64,000 nucleotides of DNA from Protoeuglena noctilucae (GCA_958009085.1 OY253678.1:558001-622000); one strand, 5' to 3'. Counted from the first letter of the stretch, positions 44,833-57,341 are shown. The notes: generated from the letters alone by a model not told the origin. Translations and numbers: made by a program.

Positions 44833-46796
44833 GCTGTGCTGAACCTGGCCCCGCCGGGCGCCGCGGCCACCGTGACCTGGGCGACACAGTCCGCCCCGCC
44901 GGGCGCCGGCGGGGGCTCCTTGCGGGCGTCGCGCATCGCCGCTAGCTCCAAGTCTATCTCCGGAGATGTGACGGCGGTCCGCGTGATCAAGGGTGCAGCC
45001 GCCGTCCCACCTGCGCCCATGACATGGGCCGTGGGGGCCCCCATCATCCTTCCCGTGGGGGGCAAGGCCGGCACGTTCATCCTTTCCTCGAGCTCCGGTT
45101 CTACGCCCGCCATCGTCGCGCAGGCGGCCCTGGCGACGCGGTCGACCAGCGCTACTGCTCCGGCCAAGTCTGTTGCGTCCGAAGAGACCCGAGACACGGC
45201 GCCCACAGCGCCCGCCACGCCCGTGCCGTCCGCGGAGGGCCAGACCTCGAGCGCCACCCCCGCTTCTCGTGTGGTAGCAGAGGCCCGGGGGGAGCGGCCC
45301 CACACGCGCAGCGCCGCTGGCACCGCGGCCCCGGCCTCGGCGTCAAGCCAGGACCGTTCGGGCCTGCAGTACCGCGGCGTGCGACAGCGGCCGTGGGGCA
45401 AGTGGGCCGCGGAGATCCGAGACCCCACCAAGGGCCAGCGGGTGTGGCTGGGCACCTTTGACACGGCCGAGGAGGCAGCACGGGCGTATGACACGGCTGC
45501 GCGGCGCATTCGGGGCGCCCAGGCCCGGACGAACTTCCCAGAGGAGGCGGGGCTGGTGGGATCCGGCAGGGACGGCGCGGGCGTTGCGGGGGGTCGCGGT
45601 GGTTACCGGGACGGCCCTGCGACGGCGCACGCGACCGTCGTGCGCGGCATGCCGGGGGCGATCCGCACGCGGGGCGGACGAACGGTGCGGCCCACGCTGA
45701 TCGGCAGCGCACCGGCCACTCCCCAGGGTCCCCGGGGGGGCCCAGCTACGCGTCCCAAGCGCACCGCGTCCTTTGCGCTGGAGGGCGAGCAACTGAAGCG
45801 CCCCAAAAGCGCCCTGGTGAGTTGCGCGTCTTGCAACGGGCGGGCTTGTAGACGCAAAGCCGTTCTGGCCATAACTCATGCGCCGGTCTACGGCCTGTGT
45901 CTGTTGCGCAGGCCGAGTGCGGGATGGCATGCGATGGAGACGCTGCGCCAGAGGACGCCGTGGCGATGGCGAGCCCCAAGGAGGGCCAGGGGATGTCCTC
46001 TGTCGAGTCGGAGGACGTCGACGAGCTCTTCATGGGTGAGCGGCGGTGGCTGAGACATCCGAGTCCGACGGATCGGCCGCTATGCGCTTGCCGTTTCCGT
46101 ACCTTGCCAAAGGCGTGTATGGGCGTCGTGTTCCAAGCCTCAGCGTGAGCTCATGGCGTTGTGCCCGGCACTCTCTGCAGACGCTCCCGAGCTCCTTCGC
46201 GTCCCCGTCCTGGCCGGGGGCCTCCGCAGCGGCGACGTTCTGGCGGTGCCCGAGCGGGAGGGCCTGCAGGACAAGGAGGGTGGTCCGCGGGGCCCCGGGG
46301 CCGCTGCAGGCCAGGCGGAGGCGACGATGGGTGGGTCGGACGCCGTCGGCCTGGGCGGTGCGGTCGCGGAGAAGGCGCCGTTCGAGGAGGCGGGGAAGAA
46401 GGACGAGAGGGGTGCCTTCCCGATGGACGTGCTTCTGATCGGGAGTGACGAGGAGGACGCCATCGGCCTCTGTTCGGGTGCGGCAGCACTGCGGGTCACA
46501 GGGAACGTGCGGGCAGCTTTGTGCATGCGCGGGAGCGTGCGACGTAAGCTGTGTTTCAACTTGCGTCCTCAGGTGGCATGGAGGACTTGGAGAGGGCCTT
46601 AATGGGCATCGAGGCGGACAGCGACTCGGAGCAAGATGCGTTCGCGTTCGCTGCGATCGGGTGCGAGGACTTGTGGGACGTCGCAGAGCACGACCTTGCA
46701 GCTGTGCTGAGCACGGTCCCGGGGAGCGCCACGGAGGCAGCGCTGGGCACCTCTCCCATTGGCCACGACTTCTTTGACCGCCTGCCCGCCCGGTGA
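44833..46796 (+). CDS. AP2/ERF-domain transcription factor (first exon unresolved)
   Basis: Exons 44833-45816, 45912-46035, 46181-46477 and 46573-46796 join in phase to a TGA. A Ser/Ala/Thr/Pro-rich N-terminal half leads to one complete AP2/ERF DNA-binding domain: [18 protein letters not shown], then [19 protein letters not shown] and [12 protein letters not shown]. The YRG and RAYD elements and the single domain put it in the ERF group, though algal members rarely map one-to-one to land-plant subfamilies. After a basic linker the C-terminal third is strongly acidic ([39 protein letters not shown]), fitting an activation domain. The real start is in an upstream exon; the first in-frame Met in the first visible exon comes well inside it. 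Confidence 0.85.
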
Positions 46797-48031
46797 GCGC
46801 CCCATGCGTCTTTTTGCTGCACACGACTCGTGCTCGGCAACGATCTCCTGCAGTCGAGGTGTCCTCTCTCCCGCTCTCCACTGCAGGCTGGACGCCGGGT
46901 CAGGCAGGGTCCACGTCAGCTGACCGCAGTGTAGGAGCGTCACCCTCGCGAGCCGTTTTCAGATGCTGCGCTGGGCACTCCTGCGTCACCTTGGCCACCC
47001 TGGTGTTGAGGACTGGGGGGCCGGGTGCGTCGTTGGCAAAGCTGCGCCCATGTTTTTCCGCCAATAATCGAACACTGGCACTACCTTAGACTCCCTCGCT
47101 CTTCAGCCCCGTTTCTCCCCCTTTGATCTGACTTTTTGCCTTCCCACTAGACCCCTCAACACCCTAGCTGTGAAGTTTGAACCTTAAGCCTCTCATGCGA
47201 TGCTGCATCGTTATGCTGCACGTGACAGGGGGCACGAGCTGGCTTGCTTCCTCACGTCATACCTGTCTCGCACACACCAGCACAGCACGAATGCGGTACC
47301 TTGCACATATCTGGCTGCTAATTTGGCCCGGGAAGCCTGCTTATCACAAAATGCGCCCTTGGTTGTGCACCACTTCGTTGCTTCATGCGCTAGATGCCCG
47401 CATCTTTCACCAGTGCATCTCACAGACTCTCCTTTCCTTGAAAAAGGCCCTGCACGGAGCCCTGCGTCGCCCGCCTGGGCTATCCCACCCACCAAGGTTG
47501 GGGGAGGAAGTAACGAGCCGTCTGTGGGTGTCCGGGGCTTCTTTGGCGGGCCTCCTGCGGGCACAGGTCGCCGGTGGGGCCGGGGCCCTCGACGCGGGGG
47601 ATGTCGAGCCAGCGGACCATGTGAGACGTGCACGTGCTGGTTGTGCGACTCACGTATGACCGGCCAGGGGCGCTGTATATCGCTGTGCGGCCCGAGCGAG
47701 GCCAATGACATGGCGCGTGGAAGGACGCCCCCGCGACTCCCCAACGGACGGACCCGCCCTCGCTTGCGCGGGTCGTTCAGATTAATGCAATCGCAACTGC
47801 TACGGCCCCGATTCTGACAGGATGACGCCTCGCGGGCGCTCGCAGACACGCAAATGTGGGACCCGCGTCGGTGTGGGGCGGCGTGCGGGGGAACGAGCGG
47901 TCCTTTTCTCTTATCGAGGAGAAGCGTCGGGTATTAAAGCAACTTGTCGTCTCGACAAAGAAGTTCAAGGTGCGGAGAGCGAGTGGGCGAGGGTCCCTTG
48001 CCTCGGACGCCTCGGATGCGCGTGTTCAGCG
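46797..48031. other. 1.2 kb with no supported gene
   Basis: Same-strand gap between the AP2/ERF gene and the gene at 48032. A TATTAAAG about 100 nt before the start at 48032 could act as a core promoter element. The rest shows only short frames without motifs. No RNA gene or repeat was recognised. Confidence 0.4.
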
Positions 48032-49626
48032 ATGAACCAAGACCCGGCCGCCGGAGCATGGCAGCATCTTTATGTCCTCTTCGCTGCGCCTGACCTGTCG
48101 GGCAACCTCGCCCATCCGCAGACCTTCTTCCTCACGAACCCGCTGGCCGACCAGCTGTTGACCCAGCTATTGCTCTATATGACGGCCAAGCTGCAGTGGC
48201 AGGGCGTGGAGCACATCAGCGCCAAGGCCCGCCTGCTCAGCGACCCGCAAAAGGCAAGCGTGGGGCTGCATGCTGCGAATGTGAGCCTGTCTGGACATTT
48301 CGCTCAGTCTGCGACTCTGAGCATCGATTTGCATTTCCCTGCGCAGGCGGAGGAGGCTCGCAACATTGTGTCTGGTCGCAATTCGATGGACTTCAAGCGC
48401 GAGATGCAGGAGGCTCTCACGCGGGTGGCGCCCGTGTACGCGCACATCGTCATGCAGTGCAGCGACCACAGCAACATCCACCGCGACCGAGTCTTCTTCG
48501 AGTCCCTCTACGAGGCTACCGCGCACACGATCTTGTTCTCGCTCCAGGGCCTCGTGGCAGGATGTGAGTCACTTCATGTGCTGCCACGAACCCTGCCGCT
48601 GCGTACGTGAGGTGCCGTTTGTCGCGTGAGAGCTGCCGTCCCGCGTTTCGCAGCTTCGGATGTGCTGGGGAATTTCATCAACGTGGACCTGGGTCGCTTC
48701 TTTCGCACCGACTACTACAACATTAACCTGCGCCGTTCCAAGGGGGAGAAGATGGTGGACATTCTCACCGTCAGCGAGCTCTACGAGCTGCGGCATCTCG
48801 ACGACCAGCAGGAGGCGAGGGCACTCGCTGTCACGACGCTGCGTGACCGCCCAGACGCGGACGTAGGACGGGATGCTGTCCCACTCGGGGGATGCTCTCC
48901 TAGCACTTGCAACCGACGGCTGCGTCTCCCGAGGTGCCTCGCAGATGTCGGCCGAGCTCCTCGCGTCCCTGCACGACCGGACCAAGGAGACGGGCCTGCA
49001 CGACTCGTACGGGGCGACGTCCGGCACCATTTCCAAGCTCCTCAACCGGACGCAGGTTAAGGCGCAGGGAGCACTCCCAGGGCGGCACTTTGAAAAGACT
49101 CTCATGGAGCTGCACCTGGAGCCACCACCTCCCGATCCCAGCAAGGTGCGCCGTGCTAGTGCAGCACAGCGGGGCACGCGGCGTGTCATTGTGGCGCATT
49201 TTGCGCTCGCCTGTAAGCGCCGTGACCCGTGGGCGCCGTGCAGCTGGCCGACCTTACTGCAAAGCCGCCCGTTTCCATCCACAGAATTCAAACGTGGTCC
49301 CCGGCGCGAGTGCCTCGGACCTACGCTTCCTGGAGGACCTCCGGATGCAGCTTCTGGGGCGCATGCGGCCGGGCGGGGGCGTGCGTACCACGCGCATGTC
49401 CATGGCGGCCTCGATGGTGGATCCCTCCACGCTGCGGCCCTCCCTCGCGGGGACAATGGCCAGCGGGGACGTCGCGACGGGCGGACACGGGGCGGACGGG
49501 CGGTCGGAGGCCAGCGAGGACTCGCCGCTCAGGAATAGTGGCAAACGGGGGCTCAACACGGCCCCTGGTCCCAAGCGCGGCATGATGAGCCGCATCCGGG
49601 CCATTGCTGACCAGATGCCCGATTGA
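48032..49626 (+). CDS. Unassigned five-exon protein, conserved-looking
   Basis: Exons 48032-48280, 48347-48563, 48654-48814, 48945-49145 and 49285-49626 fit in frame. The sequence looks globular in its first 250 residues: WQHLYVLFAAPDL, FFLTNPLADQLLTQLLLYM, FFESLYEATAHTILFSLQGL, then FINVDLGRFFRTDYYNINLR and KMVDILTVSELYELR. The C-terminus is Ser/Gly-rich and basic, ending RIRAIADQ. I do not recognise the family. Intron 1 (48281-48346) is a multiple of three with no stop, so it might be retained. The third intron could begin with GC (GAG|GCGAGG at 48815) or with GTAGGA at 48861, adding 15 residues; both keep the frame. An upstream in-frame extension to 47822 is open, but its composition is unlike the rest. 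Confidence 0.55.
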
Positions 49627-50080
49627 GAGGCGCGGGCCATGGGTTGCGTGCGCGTGTGAGGTGTGAAACCAGAGTGTGTAGGTGATCCATGAGCCAGGGG
49701 GCGCGCCATTTCGCTGAGCGGCTTTGTTCCACGCGTCGTGTTATGCCGGCAGCTGGCTACGCTTGGCGATTCTCGTCTCCATAGCCCAGGCGCCGTTTGT
49801 GGTCTATGCATTCTCCCTCTTCCCGCCTTGCAACGGGCGCCCCTGTTACTGTTACCAAAGCCACTGTGGCACTCCAGCCTTCAAGCACCCTCACTGGATG
49901 CCCTACACCCACCAGGCACGGTCCTGCCCACCAAGCCCCCTGCCCAGCACTCCCTGCCCACAAGGCAGCCATACCAGCCCCTAAGCGCCGACTACCCATT
50001 CGAGTCAAGAGTTCCCCGCACCCCATGACCTCACTCCCCTCGTAGCCAACACCTCCCATTGTCAGTCAACCGCGTCTCCC
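49627..50080. other. Convergent 3' intergenic region
   Basis: Between the unassigned plus-strand gene and DBP5. The stretch 49870-49985 is C-rich with loosely repeated CCCACCAAG/CCCTGCCCA units. Nothing else is recognised. Confidence 0.4.
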
Positions 50081-51969
50081 TCAGATCCCCGCCTCCTTCA
50101 GAATCTGCTCCAGCATTTCCTCGTTATCGTACGCGATCTCCTGGATGTCGTGGTTGAAGTGCCGCTCGATCTCGTCGAGCCGGGACCGCTCCACGTCATC
50201 GGCATACAAATTGAAGGCGCAGCCCCTGCGCCCGAAGCGCCCCGAGCGCCCGATGCGGTGGAGGTACGTCTCGAAGTCGACCTTGCTGCCCTGCCTGTCC
50301 GTCGGGACGTGGAAGTTGATGACCAGCGAAATTGTTTCGAGGTCGAACCCGCGTGCCAGCACGTCCGTCGCGATCAGCACCTGCGGCCATCGAAAAGCAA
50401 CAGAAGCGTCACCCGCCGCCCGCTCCTCGCCACTTGCTTGCCACGTGCGCCGCAAGCTGCGCTCCCCAAGCGACACTGGGTCAGTGCACGCATGTGCTGC
50501 CATGGTTCTCGCCTTGGTCTTCCCCTCCCGGAACTCCTCCACTACCCGATCGCGCTGCTCCTTCTCGAGGTCCCCGGAGATGTTGGTGACGCTGTAGCCC
50601 TCCTTCCGCAGGGCCTCGGCAAGCTGGGAGGCCGCCGACTTGTACTTGACAAACACGATGGTCTGAAGGAGAGGGCCAACAGGGGGCGGGGCGGTCAGGG
50701 CCGGCTGGCAGGTGCGATGCAACCACAGATGGGAGGCGAAGAGCTCGAGAATCCACGAACAAGCCAGGCCAGCAGTGAGCGATGAAGCCTGCGACTGCTG
50801 GGTATGGCACATTGCACGGGGCTGCGCACCTGGCAGAGCTTCTGCGCGAGAGAGAAGGCGTCCTGGAGGAACTGGATCTTCCCCTTGTCGCCGTGGCACT
50901 TGACGCGGTACTGCTTGATCACGTCCAGCGACAGCTTCTCACGGGGAATGAAGACGTTGTTGGCGCCCGGAGCCACCTTGACGGCAAACGCCTTGACCTT
51001 CTCATCGAACGTGGCCGAGAAGAGCAGGATCTGCACGTCCGGTACGCGCCTGCGCAAGAGCGGAGGGCAGGGGGGCACGCATGGAGCAACCGCGGGGCAC
51101 TCGAGACAACTCTTGCACTCCAGCCAGCCGGCGTGGCCTGTGCGGCGCAGCGGTGCCTCCCGCACCTGCGGATATCGTTGATGAGTCGCATCGAGTCGTC
51201 TCCGAAGCCGTCCCTGGCCAGCATCTCGTCGGCCTCGTCAAACACCAGGATGCGCATCCCGTCGACAGGCAGGATGCGGTTCCTCCCCATCCAGTTCTTG
51301 ATCGTCCCGTGCGTGCCGATCACGATCTGGTCGGAGATGGCGTCGTACCGCCTGCCCACCGTGTCGGCCGTGCTGGCAATCTGGATCGACGTGTGCTTGC
51401 CCATCTGCGCCACTACCCGCACGTTCTGGACCACCAGCTCCCGCGTCGGGCACATGCACAGCGCCTGGGGAACGCGCATCTTCGGGTCCACGCGGGAGAG
51501 CATGGCCAGCGCAAAGCACGTCGTCTTGCCGGACCCGTTGTGCGCCTGGGCAATCATCGATCGGAAGGGCGGCCGCAGGATCATCGGGAGCGTCTTGGCC
51601 TGGATCTTCGAGGGCCGCTCAAACTTCATCTCCTGGTAGATGCCCTGCAACAGCTCTGGGGACAGCCCCAGGTCCTCGAACCGCTCCGCCGCCCGGTAAA
51701 TGTCGCCCTCATCTGTCGTAGACACCTGGACCTCCGCCTCCACCTCCCGCAGCCCCGGGACCTTGAGCGACAGATCCGGCTCGTCCACGTCGTCCGTGCC
51801 ATGCTCACCCAGCTGCAAGGGGCGCCGCACACAGATCAGAGAGGGCAGCGGAGCAGCACCGAGCCCTCGGCAGCAGGCTCCGCACCTGGCTCTTCTCCAG
51901 CAACTTGGCCACGTCCGATGCCTTCACCGCGGGGTCTTGCGAGCCCTGGGGGGGGTCGTCCTCCGTCAT
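50081..51969 (-). CDS. DBP5: DEAD-box RNA helicase DBP5/DDX19 (LOS4 type), 466 aa
   Basis: Drives mRNA export by remodelling mRNPs at the cytoplasmic face of the nuclear pore. Exons 51969-51886, 51812-51166, 51049-50830, 50662-50513 and 50380-50081 total 1401 nt. All helicase motifs are seen in order: Q motif (FERPSKIQ), [34 protein letters not shown] and [10 protein letters not shown]. The DBP5 C-terminal signature ([20 protein letters not shown]) is present. The short N-terminal extension holds an acidic helix. The last intron (50381-50512) has a GC donor (CAAG|GCGAGA). Removing it gives [14 protein letters not shown] as in all DBP5 proteins; retaining it would add 44 residues without a stop. 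NUP205 in this window belongs to the same pore. Confidence 0.95.
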
Positions 51970-52720
51970 GTCCGCCCATGACTGTGGGCACGGCGTCCCA
52001 GTGCGCGATTCGGGGGCGGGAGCGGTGGGGTCTCGTTGACCATGTCGTACATGCCGGCGAGAATATCACGAGGTGGGAGCGGGAGGCAGCGGCATCGGCG
52101 GGACTGACAAATGCGACCGGCGGCGCCGTCGAAGCCGGCCAGCCAGCGCTGTGGTCCCAACACTGCTGTCCCGCGACAGGGGAGCGACAAGACACGACTG
52201 AGAAATCATACTGACGGGCATGCCATCTGCCTGGCGCCGGGATCGCGCCAGCCGGGCCCTGCAGACGTCGAACATGAAAAACAGCGTGCGGCGTCGTTCA
52301 TTACCTCCTTGGCCGCCATGGCGGTTTGTCCGATGCCACTGCCGCAGAGGGCGCTCAGTCAGATCCTCGGGGCCCAGGAGCAAAGGCCAGCCTCTCTGCG
52401 GGGGCTGCCACCGTGCTTCGGCAGAAAAATGCGATTCAGAAGTGCCGCGGAGACGCTGGTGTTCGAGGGGACTGCCCGAAGAACTCTGTGCGTCCACCGC
52501 CGCGCTGGGCAGAGACCTGAAACCAGCCCAGCGGCGGGCTGGCCCTGACGCAGGGCCCCACCCAGCTCAGGCACTAAATCGGGGCTCCCGTTCCACACGC
52601 GCGCGACATCTTCTTATCATCAGAACTGCGTCGTTGGACGCGCCGCATGCGCTAGGGCCGCTCATCCGGGGAGCGAGTTGTGGAAGCCCGAGAGCGATGC
52701 GCTGACCAGCTAAGGGAAAG
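51970..52720. promoter_or_regulatory. Divergent region between DBP5 and PDS5
   Basis: The starts of two head-to-head genes are 751 nt apart. Open frames in this stretch have no recognisable motifs. No TATA-like element or repeat is convincing. Confidence 0.4.
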
Positions 52721-55700
52721 ATGGCGGGCTCGAAGAGAAACGTGGGACGGGAGAGGGAGGATCGCGGCCTGCGCGCCATCGTAGAGTCGCTCTCCGGCGC
52801 CGTGAAGCGGCAGGACAGCCCAGCACTCCTGGAGGCGCTCCAGGTGCCCGATGGGTCGCCTTTCCTCGCACCCAATCAACGGCGTCCGTAGCACTTGCTT
52901 ATCTTGTTGCCGCACGTCGGTCCACGGACCGCCGGGAGGCCTCGGCCCGCGGCCCGGACCCCAAGGAACTCAAACTGTCCCGACGCTCGCTGCGCCTGTT
53001 GTTGAGGCCTGGGCGGATGGGACACGGCTGGCCAGATGGGGTGCCGTCGGGGCATCATCGCGGCAGCCCCCGCGCGTCTGCCACTGCGCCGGCGCGCTTG
53101 CGATGGGCGTGCGTCGACTTTGCCCGTGCAATGCCGCGCGCATGGACGCGTTTTCCCCCCTCCTCCCGCCGCAGCGCGCCCACGACGTACTGGAAGGGGC
53201 GCAGCAACAGGACACTGGCATGAAGCATGCCACCAGCGCCCTGGCCAAGGCTGTTGTTGACCTGGGGCTCCTGCAGACCCAGGTGCGTCGGCGACCCGGC
53301 ACCCGGCCCCTCGTCGATGCCTTGCGGGGCTTCAGTTGCGCTGAAACCACGCAATGCCGTCCCCGCCCCCGCAGGACCGCCTTCCGCGGGCCTACCTGGC
53401 GTCCTGCCTGGCGTACGTTTTGAAAGTCCACGCGCCCGAGTCCCCTTTCTCCGACTCCCAGCTCCGCGACGTCTTCGCGCTCATCCTCCGATCGCTGCAG
53501 ACGGACTTGCAGGACCGCGCCGGGTGCGTGCCGGCTGCCTGCCGCCCGTTCTCGTCGCCGCCCCGCCCTCCCGCGCCCACCCTCGCTTCGCGTCCCCCCC
53601 CCGCAGCCGCGCCTTCCCCGTGGCCCTCGGGTGCCTGACGACGCTCGCGCAGGTCAAATGCTGCCTGCTCCTGCTCGATCTCGAGTCCGACGAGCTGCTG
53701 GTCGACTACGTGCGGGAGCTCACCCGCGTGGTGAATGAGCACAACAGCGGGCACCTGCCCGCGACCGTCGTGGCCGTCCTCGTCCCGCTCATCGAGGAGT
53801 CCGAGGGCCTTTCCCAGGAGCTGACGGAGGCGCTGTTGGGGCCACTTGTCCCTCCCCTCGCGACGCGCGGTGCGTGATGGCACGTGCACCGCCCCATTCA
53901 ATCGCACCTCCCCAGCCGCGCGGCCCTTCAACGCCCCCCTCCTCTCGCCCGCTCTCAGAGTCCGCGGCGGTCGTGAAGGACGTGCTGTATGGCGTGGCAA
54001 ACCCGGACGCCCACGCCTCGCTCCTTCATTACGTCATGGAGGCGCTGCAGGGCACGGCGGGCCCCGGCGAACTGTCCAACCAGGCGCATGCCCTGGCCGC
54101 GCATCTGTACCGCGCCGCGCCCCAGAGCATGCTGCCGGCCCTGGCGGCCCTGGCGAGCGAGGCAGTGGCAGAGGATGAGGGGCGCCGGGCCCAGGCCGTG
54201 GACGCGCTGGGCGGCGTGCTGATGGACCCGACGTGCCGCGCGAGCTCCGACGCCCCGCATGTGCTGGCGGCGCTGCTGGGGCGCGCCGTGGACGCCAGCG
54301 TGGGCGTGCGGGAGCGCGTCGTGCGGTGGTGCGGCCGGGGTCTGCGGGACCTGCCGGACGGCCCGGCGCACGCGAGCGTCGCCGAGGCCGTGCGGACGCG
54401 GCTACTGGACCAGGAGGATTCCGTGCGGCTGGCGGCGGTGCAGGCAGCGCTGGCGGCGGCTGCCGCGCGTCCAGGGCTCCTGGCATCCCAAGGCGCCCTG
54501 CTGGAGGCCCTGCTGGACCGCACCCGCGACAAGCGCCCCGCCGTGCGCGCCGAGGCCTGCCGCGGCCTGGCCGCCGCGTTCCAGGGCGCCGTGCGGGCCG
54601 CCGAGCCGGGCCCGGCAGATGCCCTGGGACCCTTGGCCCGCGTCCCGGCGCGCCTCGTGGCCTGCGCGGCGCTGGACCCCGAGCTCCGCGGGCACCCCTC
54701 GCTCGAGCCTCTGCTCACGGGGGAGGCTCTGCTGCCGCCCGACCTCCCCGTCTCGGAGGCAGCAGCCGTTTGGGTCGAGGCGCACCGTGCTGCGGAGGAG
54801 CGGGATAGGACGGCGCTGCAGCACGTTCTGCAGGTCAAGGGCACCGTGAGACGCGAGGTCACGGCGCTGATGGACCTGAGGCGAGGAGCGCGTGCCCGTC
54901 ACACTGCCTTACTCGCGACATGGAGGGGTTCGAAGCCACGACGATGTGTCGTCGCGCACCCTGCCCCTCGGCCTTGCCGTGGACTGAATGGGTCGCTCAT
55001 GATTCCCCAGTCTCTACACCCCACCCGCAGGCGACAGTTCAAAGAGGCTCGCAAGGGCCAGGGCTTAGGCAGCATGGGTTCCCAAGACCTGGACCGCCGA
55101 CAGCGGGTGCGCGAGTTACTTGACGGCCTCCAGCAGCGCGTGAGGTCTCTGGCCAGGCTCACCTTCCACGACGTGCCTAAGGTGATGCAGAAGCGCCAGT
55201 GATGCGCGGCTCCGCTCTTCGCATTCACACGGCAAGGCTCGAGCGCCACACTAGCCACACTAACCCCGGTTGTGGCCTGGCTCCGCCAGCACAAACTCTC
55301 GCTACCTCTTCACTGTCGCCCAGTTTATACCATGCACCGCTGACAGCTCAGCGACCTGAGCCCTCCCATCTTTCGGTGCGCCCTCGCAGGCAGAGCAGGC
55401 CTTGCAGCGCCTGGTGGACCACCGCGACAACAGCCTCTTTGCCGCTCTGAGGCGTCTCTGCCGGGCCGCTGCCACCGTGGAGGACGCGCGGGCGGCGGCC
55501 GCCGAGGTCCAGCAGCGGTTCGGCGGGGCGCGCTCGGCCGGCGCCGACGCCGTCCGGTCCCTCTGCGCGTACCTCCTGCCCGGCCCCGTGTCCCCCGCCG
55601 CCGTCGCCGCCCTCGCCGGCGTGGCCTCGGCCGCGGGTGCTGCCAGGGACGTGGCCGACGCGCTGGGCCTCTTGCGGGCCCTGAGTCAGGCGGCCCCGGA

Positions 55701-57341
55701 CCTGGTGGCGCCCCACGCGCCGCAGCTGTGCGCGGCGGCCGCGGCGCCGGGCGTCTCCGACGTGGCCCGGGAGCACACCCTGCGCCTGCTGTCCGCCCTG
55801 GCCTCCCGATCGCGAGCCGTGGCGCGGTGCCTGTCCGGCGAGGAGGCGAGCCCGGGGGGCTCCCAGGCCCACGACCCCGCGTCGCTCCGCGCGGGGCTCG
55901 CCGAGCTCTGCTGGTCGGGCGCGCCCAAGGTGGCCAAGTTCGCCGCGAGGGCGCTGGGACTCACGGCGTCGACCGCAGCGGAGTCGCAGGCCGCGTTGGA
56001 GGCCGCCGCGGCGACCGTGGCCCGAGAGGCCGTCGCTTCGAGGTGAGAGGCGCTCTGGTGGGGCGATGGTGGGGGTGTGGAGTGCTGCGTGAGTCGAAGA
56101 CACCTGCCACAACAGATCGATGGTTTTGCACAGCTTCATCTGCGTCCTTTCCACTGTTTCTCGCAGACCCGACTCGCGGCGGCTCCGCGCGGCCTTGGAG
56201 ACTCTCGGGGCGCTCGGCCCTCACTGCCCCGACCTNNNNNNNNNNNNNNNNNNNNNNNNNNNNNNNNNNNNNNNNNNNNNNNNNNNNNNNNNNNNNNNNN
56301 NNNNNNNNNNNNNNNNNNNNNNNNNNNNNNNNNNNNNNNNNNNNNNNNNNNNNNNNNNNNNNNNNNNNNNNNNNNNNNNNNNNNNNNNNNNNNNNNNNNN
56401 NNNNNNNNNNNNNNNNNNNNNNNNNNNNNNNNNNNCCCTGGTCTTTTCAGTGGCCCTGCTCGCCCACCACCCGGACCTGCCCGACATCGACGAACGGGAC
56501 TTGGCGGGGACGCTCCCGGCCGCGGCGGAGCTGGCTCCCTTCCAGGCCATGCTGGCGGCGCTCCTGGTGCCCCTGCTGTCGGCGGCGGAGGGCGTGCCTC
56601 CTGCAGGCAGCCTGCCCCTGGTGGTGCAGACGCTGCGGACGGTCAAGCGCACCGAGGACGCCCTTTCGCAGCGGGGGCGGGCCCGGGGACGCCACGCCGG
56701 CGGTGAGGCTCATGGCGGACGTGGGGCTGCTGGTGGCCCGGGGGGCCGCGGTCGCATTGGCCGGCGAAGCGGCCGTCGCTCAGGCGGGGCGGTTCCCCGG
56801 CACCGTGTCCGTGCCGCGGTCGCTGTTCCGCCCTCTGCCGTCGCCCGAGGAGGTCTTTCGGGACTACTCGCACCTGCCCAAGGGCACGACGGTGGCGGAG
56901 GAGGTGCGAGAGGCGGCAGCGGCGGTGGGGGAGGGGCGCGGGCGTCGGCGGGCACCGCGGGCGTCTGGGCGTGCGGGCGGGAAGACGCATCGGCGGAAGC
57001 GGGACGCGAGGCAGCCGGGGGAGGGGCGGGGGGCCGGCCGGGGCGGGCGGGCGAGGGCGCGCGGGAGGGGGGTTGACAGCGAGGACAGCGAGGGGAGCGA
57101 GGGGGAGAGCCTGGCGACGGGAGACGACGAGGACGAGCTGCGGGCAGGCGCGGATGAGGCTGAGGCCGGGGGAGAAGCTGCACAGGGGTCGGCGGGGGAG
57201 GCGGGTCCCTCGCCTGGGTCGTCTCCGGCCCCGCCCAAGCGCGCCAAGTCCGTGAGGCAGCCGCTGGCGGCGACGAACGGGCGGGAGATGGTGGGTGTGA
57301 CTGTTGTGGCGAAGCGGAAGACCCGGGCAGCGGCTGGGTAG
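52721..57341 (+). CDS. PDS5: Sister-chromatid cohesion protein PDS5 (interrupted by N gap)
   Basis: HEAT-repeat regulator that binds cohesin. Exons: 52721-52843, 53175-53282, 53375-53523, 53607-53869, 53959-54880, 55031-55181, 55390-56042, 56167-56235 (to the gap) and 56436-57341. Family marks include PRAYLASCLAYVLKVHAPES, DSQLRDVFALILRSL, VVNEHNSGHLPATVV, SQELTEALLGPLVPP, DRTRDKRPAVRAEACRGLA and LVFSVALLAHHPDLPDI. The C-terminus is a basic/acidic disordered tail ending with nuclear-localisation-like RRAPRASGR and KRKTR, as in other PDS5 proteins. Intron 5 (54881-55030) has a GC donor (TGAG|GCGAGG) and could be retained without a stop. After KRTEDALS the frame shifts by one base within a run of G at about 56664-56690, continuing as DATPAVRLMADVGLLVARG; this is likely a base-calling error near the gap. 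Whether another small exon lies between 52844 and 53174 is open. Confidence 0.88.
56236..56435. other. Assembly gap, 200 N
   Basis: Exactly 200 unknown bases within PDS5. The round number suggests a placeholder whose true length is not known. Coding sequence is in the same frame on both sides of the gap only if the missing stretch, minus any intron, allows it. Confidence 0.95.
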
